A stretch of 59,900 bases of DNA. Source: CAZWCE01 sp964632505 (GTDB lineage Bacteria > Planctomycetota > Planctomycetia > Pirellulales > Thermoguttaceae). The stretch spans positions 1 through 59,900 of the forward strand of contig CAZWCE010000019.1 in the NCBI GenBank assembly GCA_964632505.1, in the 5' to 3' direction. The notes beneath the pieces are model-generated. The model did no database searches, was not told the origin of the DNA, and saw only the letters and a program-made list of their open reading frames with translations. Every line of letters begins with the position of its first letter. Positions within the stretch are counted from its first letter, which is position 1. Below, in pieces: positions 54,141-59,900 of the stretch. The position numbers were made by a program, and so were the translations under genes.

Positions 54141-54923
54141 ATGACATGTAAGGAAGGTATCATCAGTCTGCTCACCGTATTGGTTCTCTCCGCGAGTGTG
54201 GCGGCCCAACAGGAAGAGAAGTCCGAGGCGAAGGAGTCGAAAGCCCCGGCCGCCGAATCGACTCAAACGAAGGATTCGCCGGCCGTTGCGCCGGAAAAGA
54301 AGGAGAAACCGGCCGAGACGGTTTCGGAAAAAGCCCCCGCGGAGAAGACCGAGCAGGACGCGGCATTGGAGCAGGACCCCAAAGCGAAAAAGGCGAACGC
54401 CTCGCCGAAAGTGACCGGCCGGAAAGCTCCCGAGATGAGCGGTCCTTCGAATTCAGGTGAGCAGCCCGCTTCGAAGGAGCAGAAGAACGCGGAAGAACCG
54501 GCGAAAGAAAAAACGGCCCCCGAACCCCCGAAAACCGAGAAAAAACAGGAATCGGAAGAGAAGTCGCCTCGGGTCGTCAATGGTGTCGAACTCTCCGAGG
54601 TCGAGTACGAAGTCTACCAGAAGACGAACGCCCAGAGGGCCCGGTACGGACTGTCGCCGTTGGTGCTCGATGGTCGTCTGATGCAATCGGCGCGACGACA
54701 TTGCCGGTGGATGGCGCGGCGTCGGGTGATGCAGCATACGCGGGCAAATGTGGCGGAGAACATCGCCATGGGCCAGCGTTCCAGTGGGCATGCCCTGCGA
54801 AGCTGGATGAGTTCGAGTGGACATCGGGCGAACATTTTGAAGCGTTCCTATCGTCGCATCGGCGTGGCCGCCTACCGATCGGCCAATGGAACGATTTTCT
54901 GGTGCCAGCAGTTCCTTTACTGA
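54141..54923 (+). CDS. Secreted CAP (SCP/PR1-like) domain protein
   Basis: 260 residues. Signal peptide (GIISLLTVLVLSASVAA) then a ~120-residue low-complexity linker of Lys, Glu, Ala, Pro and Ser, then a CAP domain (about 140-260): VYQKTNAQRARYGLSPLVLD, ARRHCRWMARR, HTRANVAENIAMG, WMSSSGHRANIL, IGVAAYRSANG and FWCQQF. The conserved His and Glu of the CAP cavity are present. Bacterial CAP proteins are exported and of mostly unknown role. Start ATG 54141 has GGAGG 10 bases upstream; ATG 54120 is in frame but before the ribosome site. Confidence 0.88.
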   Translation: MTCKEGIISLLTVLVLSASVAAQQEEKSEAKESKAPAAESTQTKDSPAVAPEKKEKPAETVSEKAPAEKTEQDAALEQDPKAKKANASPKVTGRKAPEMSGPSNSGEQPASKEQKNAEEPAKEKTAPEPPKTEKKQESEEKSPRVVNGVELSEVEYEVYQKTNAQRARYGLSPLVLDGRLMQSARRHCRWMARRRVMQHTRANVAENIAMGQRSSGHALRSWMSSSGHRANILKRSYRRIGVAAYRSANGTIFWCQQFLY

Positions 54924-55102
54924 TCGCGATGGCGAATACGCCCGGTTGTCCCGGATTCTCCGGAGGCCTGTGATTGAAGCGATTCCCCCTTGGCGTTACA
55001 CTCGATGGCACGCTTATTTTCCAGAAGATGCTTGATGGGGGTTCCCAGGGGGAGCGTTCAAGTAGGGTTATTGCGCGATCGAAAGCAGGAAGAAGGAAGC
55101 AG

Positions 55103-55585
55103 ATGCAACTCGGCGTGATCAGCGACACGCACGGCGAGGTCTTACTGACCGCAAACGCCGTGGAGCTTTTTCAATCATTTGGCGTGGACGAGGTCATCCA
55201 CTGCGGCGATATCGGCGCGCAGTCGGTGCTTGATCAGTTCGTGAAGATTCCCACCCATTTTGTCTTCGGCAATTGCGACACCCAGCGGGATCTGCTCCGC
55301 CAAGCGATTACCCGGCGGGGGATGGAGTGTCACGAATCGTTCGGTTCGATGGAGCGAGAAGGGAAGAAGATCGCCTTTCTTCACAGCGACGACCAATCGC
55401 GCTACGAACAATCGATCGCTTCCCAAAAGTGGGACTTGATCTGTTACGGCCACAGTCACGAAGCGATGCTCAGCACCCACGGACGGACCCGGGTGCTCAA
55501 TCCCGGGGCACTCCACAACGTGGCGGAGCCGACCGTCGCGGTGATCGCACTTCCGGAGATGGACGTTCTCCGCCTTCGGGTGTAG
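55103..55585 (+). CDS. YfcE-type metallophosphoesterase
   Basis: 160-residue calcineurin-like phosphodiesterase of the YfcE/MJ0936 family. Metal-binding motifs are in order: GVISDTHGE, VIHCGDIGA, FVFGNCD, FLHSDD and CYGHSHEAM, then NPGAL. Such enzymes cleave phosphodiesters, with unknown natural substrate. Start ATG 55103 has AAGGAA six bases upstream; the longer frame to 54974 is unlikely. It follows the CAP gene by 180 bp and converges on the acetyltransferase gene. Confidence 0.9.
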   Translation: MQLGVISDTHGEVLLTANAVELFQSFGVDEVIHCGDIGAQSVLDQFVKIPTHFVFGNCDTQRDLLRQAITRRGMECHESFGSMEREGKKIAFLHSDDQSRYEQSIASQKWDLICYGHSHEAMLSTHGRTRVLNPGALHNVAEPTVAVIALPEMDVLRLRV

Positions 55586-55615
55586 GAACGCAATTCTCCG
55601 GAGCGCTTTCGTTGT

Positions 55616-56140
55616 TCAACCGGCGAGTCGATCGAGTCGATTGACCGGGAGCTGCAAGGGAACTTCGATCGGCTGGTAGCGGTAGACCATCTGGTAGGCG
55701 TCTTCCTGCATGTCTTCGTAGTAGTTCCGCATCACCGAGGTGGCGAAGAATTCGCACGAGCGGAAGAAGAGCTGAGCCGGCAGGTTGGTTTCCCGCACCT
55801 CCAACACGATGCGGGTTCGCCGTTGGGGCGCCAGTTTGCCGACGAGCTTCGAGATCATCTGCGTCCCCACCCCCATGCGCCGGGCGTCCCGGCCGGTGGC
55901 GAGATTGAGAACCTGGATTTTCGTCTTCGCCAGTTCATAGACCATGAAGCCGACGACGCGTTCGTCGTATTCGGCGACCATTCCGATGCAGTTCCGCTGC
56001 CGCAAGCACCGGATGAAGTCGTCCTCGCTCCAAGGAAACTCGAAGGACTCTTCTTCGATGGCCAAAACCTCCGGCATGTCCCGGCGGATCATCCATCGAA
56101 TATGGACGCGAATTTCTCCAGCTTGGATTTCGTGATTCAT
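55616..56140 (-). CDS. rimI: GNAT acetyltransferase, RimI-like
   Basis: 174 residues with a GNAT fold: VLAIEEESFEFPWSEDDFIR, VVGFMVYELAK, LATGRDARRMGVGTQMISKL (acetyl-CoA loop), VLEVRETNLPAQLFF and RNYYEDMQEDAYQMVY. This is the RimI pattern, which acetylates N-terminal Ala of ribosomal S18 and possibly others; no rimI neighbours such as tsaB are present, so the substrate is inferred. GGGAGG nine bases upstream supports ATG 56140. Confidence 0.85.
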   Translation of the reverse strand: MNHEIQAGEIRVHIRWMIRRDMPEVLAIEEESFEFPWSEDDFIRCLRQRNCIGMVAEYDERVVGFMVYELAKTKIQVLNLATGRDARRMGVGTQMISKLVGKLAPQRRTRIVLEVRETNLPAQLFFRSCEFFATSVMRNYYEDMQEDAYQMVYRYQPIEVPLQLPVNRLDRLAG

Positions 56141-56176
56141 TTCGGTCTACCTCCCTGTTGGACCAAAATCATGGAG

Positions 56177-56250
56177 GACATTATTTGCCAATCGTGTTGG
56201 GTGCTTCAGGTGCCTCATGTATCTTGGACGCACACCAAAAAAATAATGTC
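56177..56250. repeat. Ten-bp perfect inverted repeat with 54-bp interior
   Basis: GACATTATTT (56177-56186) and AAATAATGTC (56241-56250) are exact inverted copies. They flank a GC-mixed interior upstream of the rimI-like gene. This could be a tiny transposon-like (MITE-size) element or a long-loop hairpin. Confidence 0.55.
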
Positions 56251-56424
56251 GTAAGCGAGACGGGAAATGCCATTGAGCGATTCCTTTGCGTTGCCGTTTC
56301 CCTTGAGTGTCCAAGATAACAAATAATCACCCTTCTTCCAATACGAGAATCTGGCCGACGGGGAAAAAGGAGGGATCGAAAAAAGAACGACTGCCCGTTG
56401 TGAAAAGACGACCGGTGCCGAAGC

Positions 56425-58455
56425 TCAAGAGGCTTTTTCCTCGTTGTTGTGGGCGTTGTTCCCTGAAGGAGCGTCTTCCGCCGTTCCGAAGGGGGGGATC
56501 GGGCAGGCGAGCATCGCGGCGATGGCGCGGATCAGCTCTCCCTCTTTGGGAGTGACTTTTTGATCGGCGGCCACACAGTTGGCGAAGGCGGTCATCAGGC
56601 GTTTCTTCAATGTCGGCGAGGCATCGGCCAAAGCCTTCAGTGCTGCGTCGAATGATTTGAGATTACAGCGGTCTTTCGGGCACATCTCGGCCGGCTTTTT
56701 GAAGATGGCGAGGCCGACGCGGAAGGCCCGGGTCGCGTCCTCTTCCTTTTCGTTTCCCGCATAGGCAAGATAAGAGAGCACCAGCGAGAATTCGTCGAAC
56801 AGCGGCGTGATGCTGTGGTAACGCACGACGGGGCGTTTCTGCAATTGGAAATGCACGTCCAGATCTCTCAGCAGCATGGCGTGGATGGTGTACTCGAACA
56901 GGTCGATCTTCCGGTCGGCCTTCATCAACGCATCGAGGTTCTCGCGGAAACGCCGATACTGCTCCGGCGAGAGATTCCGCAGTGCCGGAATGGCGAGCTC
57001 GACCAGCGGCAACCGCGATTCCGGCGCAAATCCCTTCAGGTGGTCCATCAACTTGAGTGTGAGATCGAAACAGGGCTTTTCGGCCTTCTCGGCGAGGATG
57101 TCGAGCTGTTTGCGACGGATCTCCGCCTCTCCGTCCAGAAGGATGCTGTAGATGACCGCCCGGGCGCCGAACGGTTCTCGAGCCGCCTGAGACATCGGAT
57201 CGGGAATGGTGTCCAATAGCGCGGCGGCCACCGCCAACTGAGTGAAATCGACCGTGCCGATTCGGCTTACCGCCGTCAACGGATCCAACGGCATTGTCTT
57301 GCCCGGGGTGCCGGGTCTTCGTGTGAAACCGTATTTCGCGGCTTCGGCCCGGAGGTGGGCCCGATCGGCCTGAAGATGCTTCGGTCGTTCCAGTACGGCG
57401 AGTTTTTCAAGTCGCTTGGGGTAATTTCCGTCGAAATGGGGAACGATGCGTCGGATCCTCGCGGTGAGCGGTGGGTGCGTGGAGAGGAAATTTCCGAAGA
57501 AGGATTCCGCGATGTTTCCGAAAAACATATGACTGGCCTCTTCGGCGTGGGCATTGAAGACCTTCGACCCGATCCTCCCGCAGCCGAGTTTTCGAAGCGC
57601 GCCGGAAATGCCTTCCGGATTTCGGGTGAACTGCACGGCTGAAGCGTCGGCGAGATATTCCCGCTCGCGCGAGATCGCCCCTTTGATGAGCTTGCCGAAG
57701 AAGAGACCGATGCCTCCGATGATGATCAACCCGATTCCAACGACCAACAGCGCCGCGGTGGGGCCGCCTTTTTTCCCGCCGCCCCCTTCTCCGGCGAAGA
57801 CCATCGTTCGCAAAAGGATCCAGCCCAACAGGGCGATCAGCAGGATGCCGTGCAGAATGCCGATCAGGCGGAGGTTCAAACGCATGTCGCCGTTGAGGAT
57901 ATGGCTGAACTCGTGCGCAATGACGCCCTGGAGTTCGTCGCGGTTGAGATACTCCAGGCACCCCCGCGTCACGCCGATGACCGCCGTGTTGGGTTCGTAT
58001 CCGGCGGCAAAGGCGTTGATGCGCCGCTCCCAATCGAGAATGTAGACCGTCGGCACCGTGATGCCCGAGGCGATGGCCATCTCCTCGACGACGTTCATCA
58101 GGCGTTTTTCCAGCGGGTTCTGCGTCTGAGGATCGACCTCCCTTCCGCCGAGCATGGTCGCCACGGCGCTGCCTCCGGCGGAAAGCTCCTGGATTTTGAA
58201 CAGCGTGCCCGCGGCGACGACCGCCAACGTCGCCACGCCGCAACCGAAAAAGAGTCGGAGATCGAAAGGGTTCTGCGACAACTTCGCCGCGAAACTCTCC
58301 GGATTCTCCGGGTTGCCGCCCAGCGTCACTCCCAGCACCGCCAGCCAATAGACGGCGACCATGATCATAAGGACCGCGAGGACGAAATAGGTCACCAAAA
58401 GACCCGTTTTCTTGCGGGCTTGATCCTGATGTTCGAAAAAATCCATCGTGCTCAT
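56425..58455 (-). CDS. M48 (HtpX-like) membrane metalloprotease with TerB-like tail
   Basis: 676 residues. N-terminal membrane helices (near 20-46 and 70-90), the zinc motif HEFSHILNGD (near 183) followed by two more helices, and the third ligand Glu in REREYLADASAVQFT. This half is an HtpX-type membrane protease. The C-terminal ~330 residues are helical and end with a TerB-like segment (FANCVAADQKVTPKEGELIRA). It lies 96 bp downstream of lemA and both are probably one operon; M48-LemA pairs are common. A role in membrane protein quality control is likely. Start ATG 58455; no strong ribosome site. Confidence 0.9.
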   Translation of the reverse strand: MSTMDFFEHQDQARKKTGLLVTYFVLAVLMIMVAVYWLAVLGVTLGGNPENPESFAAKLSQNPFDLRLFFGCGVATLAVVAAGTLFKIQELSAGGSAVATMLGGREVDPQTQNPLEKRLMNVVEEMAIASGITVPTVYILDWERRINAFAAGYEPNTAVIGVTRGCLEYLNRDELQGVIAHEFSHILNGDMRLNLRLIGILHGILLIALLGWILLRTMVFAGEGGGGKKGGPTAALLVVGIGLIIIGGIGLFFGKLIKGAISREREYLADASAVQFTRNPEGISGALRKLGCGRIGSKVFNAHAEEASHMFFGNIAESFFGNFLSTHPPLTARIRRIVPHFDGNYPKRLEKLAVLERPKHLQADRAHLRAEAAKYGFTRRPGTPGKTMPLDPLTAVSRIGTVDFTQLAVAAALLDTIPDPMSQAAREPFGARAVIYSILLDGEAEIRRKQLDILAEKAEKPCFDLTLKLMDHLKGFAPESRLPLVELAIPALRNLSPEQYRRFRENLDALMKADRKIDLFEYTIHAMLLRDLDVHFQLQKRPVVRYHSITPLFDEFSLVLSYLAYAGNEKEEDATRAFRVGLAIFKKPAEMCPKDRCNLKSFDAALKALADASPTLKKRLMTAFANCVAADQKVTPKEGELIRAIAAMLACPIPPFGTAEDAPSGNNAHNNEEKAS

Positions 58456-58551
58456 ATCACACCGCAAACGCCTTGGATGGAGTGGGACGATGCCGGACCC
58501 GCTCCGGCTCCAATTTCCGGGGAGGCCGGAGCGGGTCGACCGTCGGAGCGA

Positions 58552-59163
58552 TCACTCGAACGAGACCTGGGGGGCTTCCTTCTCGGTTTCGTCTTCGATC
58601 TCGAAAAGGGCCGCTTCCTGGAAGTTGAACATACCGGCGACGACGTTCGCGGGGAACACTTCGCGAGAGGTGTTGTACCGCATCACCGAATCGTTATAGG
58701 CCTGACGCGAGAAGGCGATCTTGTTTTCGGTCGAGGTCAGTTCTTCCTGAACGCTCATCATATTCTGGTTCGCCTTCAAATCGGGATAGCTCTCCATGAC
58801 CATCATCAATCGGCTGAGGACTCCGCCCAGTTGCGATTCCGCCCCTGAAAGGGCCTGCATTGCCGAAGGATCCCCCGGCGATTGGGCCGCCTTCTCGCCG
58901 GCGCTGGCGGCGATGTTTCGGGCCTGAATAACCGCCTCGAGCGTTTCACGCTCATGCTTCATGTAGCCCTTGGCCGTTTCGACCAGATTCGGAATCAGGT
59001 CGTATCGGCGCTTCAGTTGGACATCGATCTGAGAAAAGGCATTCTTGTACCGATTTCGCTTGGTGACCAGGCCGTTGTAGATGCCGATGGCCCACGCGGC
59101 AACGACCAACGCCACCACGACGAGGATCCCCAAGATCACGAGAATGACAATCAAAACACCCAT
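58552..59163 (-). CDS. lemA: LemA family protein
   Basis: 203 residues with an N-terminal membrane helix (LIVILVILGILVVVALVVAAW), then the LemA helical domain: IYNGLVTKRNRYKNAFSQID, VQLKRRYDLIPNLVETAKGY, HERETLEAVIQARN and YNTSREVFPANVVAGMFNF. I take the second ATG (59163), since AAGGAG is eight bases before it but only two bases before the first ATG at 59169. LemA proteins are membrane-anchored with the N-terminus outside; function is unclear. It heads a likely operon with the M48 protease gene. Confidence 0.92.
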   Translation of the reverse strand: MGVLIVILVILGILVVVALVVAAWAIGIYNGLVTKRNRYKNAFSQIDVQLKRRYDLIPNLVETAKGYMKHERETLEAVIQARNIAASAGEKAAQSPGDPSAMQALSGAESQLGGVLSRLMMVMESYPDLKANQNMMSVQEELTSTENKIAFSRQAYNDSVMRYNTSREVFPANVVAGMFNFQEAALFEIEDETEKEAPQVSFE

Positions 59164-59688
59164 TTGCATAGCTCCTTATTTGAAGAAAAGACGGGCTCTC
59201 GTTGTTTCCGACTGCTGGAAGCGAGCATCCCCCTCTTTGAATGACGGAAAGTGTTCTTTCCGAAAATCACCGGCCGGCCGGGCGATGAGGAGTCGCATTG
59301 ACGAACCAAGAATTCACGAATAACATGCGGAGATAAGCATCTCATCCGATATTCGTTGAATCGGATGGAATATTGCGTGGGACGACTCGATTTTTTCCCT
59401 CCGGCATCGCGACGAAATGTGATCTTCTGATCACTGCAATACGGAAAGGCAAGATCCCATTCTAGGAAAAGCGATCCCCCGCGTCAATCAATAGCCGGTT
59501 TTCTCCGAAAGCCCTGTCTCCTGCAAGAACTCTCGGGGAATGCGGCATGATCACCGAAATGTTCTGAAATCCAAGAGATCCCCGTCTTGTGATGGGGAGC
59601 CGGAGAGGGGAGCGATCACTTTCCTCAAGCGGTGGATCGTTCCCACAGGAGGGAGAGGAAATCGCGGTCATTTGCGATTTTTCCCGAT
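59164..59688. other. Intergenic region upstream of lemA
   Basis: About 520 bp with lemA promoter sequence near its left end; I see no gene or clear dyad. Frames across it on either strand lack character. Confidence 0.45.
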
Positions 59689-59717
59689 TGACGCCCCCAG
59701 CCGGTCGCCCTATAATA
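59689..59717 (+). promoter_or_regulatory. Consensus sigma70 promoter for tRNA-Pro
   Basis: TTGACG (59689-59694), exactly 17 bp, then TATAAT (59712-59717). This is the closest match to consensus in the window. Transcription should begin near 59724, about 100 bases before the mature tRNA-Pro. Confidence 0.8.
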
Positions 59718-59730
59718 GGCCCTTTCACCG

Positions 59731-59770
59731 TGATGGATAGCTCAATCGGACGGGCCCCTTCATGATCGCA
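59731..59770 (+). other. tRNA-like 5' half (possible tRNA relic)
   Basis: GTGATGGATAGCTCAATCGG followed by ACGGGCC reads like an acceptor 5' strand and a D-arm: GCTC pairs with GGGC around AATCGGAC. No anticodon stem, T-arm or 3' acceptor follows, so it is not a functional tRNA. It sits 7 bases after the predicted transcription start of tRNA-Pro. Confidence 0.4.
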
Positions 59771-59823
59771 ATACACTGAGTTTCCCCGCTATTTAGGGGG
59801 GGGGGCTTCCGGTTTTTCCGCAT

Positions 59824-59898
59824 CGGGGCGTAGCTCAGCCTGGATAGAGCGCTGCGTTCGGGACGCAGAGGTCGATGGTTCAAATCCATTCGCCCCGA
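59824..59898 (+). tRNA. tRNA-Pro (CGG)
   Basis: Acceptor CGGGGCG pairs with CGCCCCG, discriminator A. D-arm GCTCAGCCTGGATAGAGC, anticodon stem CTGCG/CGCAG with loop TTCGGGA (anticodon CGG), T-arm GATGG-TTCAAAT-CCATT. CCA is not encoded. Confidence 0.96.
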
Positions 59899-59900
59899 CT

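Overview
The window looks like chromosomal DNA of a planctomycete (Planctomycetota, probably Pirellulales-like; inferred from gene content, not from rRNA). Pointers are Tat-exported Gfo/Idh/MocA and TIM-barrel sugar proteins, a DUF6941 protein, a MoxR-DUF58 pair, an mraZ that sits outside any division/cell-wall cluster, a very large prepilin-like protein, a Cys-rich repeat export protein and scattered polysaccharide-active enzymes. Genes are mostly short operons or singletons on both strands, with several bidirectional terminators between convergent genes. I support about 40 protein genes, two tRNAs (Asp-GTC and Pro-CGG) and two gene relics. There is no rRNA, CRISPR array, prophage or intact insertion sequence.

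Layout. 0.2-3.7 kb (minus): DUF58, MoxR ATPase and a TPR membrane protein. 4-9.6 kb: UvrD/PcrA helicase, GH16 glucanase, DUF6941, DUF167 and a Tat-exported oxidoreductase. 9.8-13.2 kb: a nitrosative-stress module of hybrid cluster protein, a 4Fe-4S partner and a divergent Crp/Fnr regulator, with a perfect TTTGAC-N4-GTCAAA dyad between them. 13.2-19.7 kb: nucleotide-sugar reductase/epimerase, gyrA, mnmG and desulfoferrodoxin. 20.5-27.7 kb: exported sugar isomerase and an AddB-AddA recombination nuclease/helicase pair. 27.7-28.05 kb: a rearrangement scar with an IS30-like transposase tail and the tail of an ABC-2 permease. 28-36 kb: ABC1/UbiB-like kinase, two tandem Trp-rich mini-proteins, two TlpA-like thioredoxins, a cytoplasmic oxidoreductase and a BNR_4 propeller. 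36-42.6 kb: alpha-glucan phosphorylase, an unknown protein, a short UvrC, orphan mraZ and an Hpt protein. 43.5-46.1 kb: Cys-rich exported protein, radical SAM protein and tRNA-Asp. 47-59.9 kb: PhoB/PhoR-like pair, GH10 enzyme, zinc-finger protein, prepilin-like protein, CAP protein, phosphodiesterase, RimI-like acetyltransferase, M48 peptidase with LemA, and tRNA-Pro.

How it fits together. Hcp, its ferredoxin, the Crp/Fnr regulator and desulfoferrodoxin indicate a cell that meets low oxygen plus NO/superoxide stress. GH16, GH10, BNR_4 and the oxidoreductases suggest complex polysaccharide use, and GlgP handles storage glucan. UvrD, AddAB, UvrC and GyrA are DNA maintenance.

The most interesting non-textbook signals are the TGGG-N7-CCCA dyads before orphan mraZ, the Hcp-regulator dyad placed near -41.5 of a predicted promoter, the tandem Trp-rich mini-proteins, the overlapping dyads before the short uvrC, the transposon/ABC scar, and a tRNA-like half between a consensus promoter and tRNA-Pro. 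No feature was confirmed by a database search; family names come from motif recognition.
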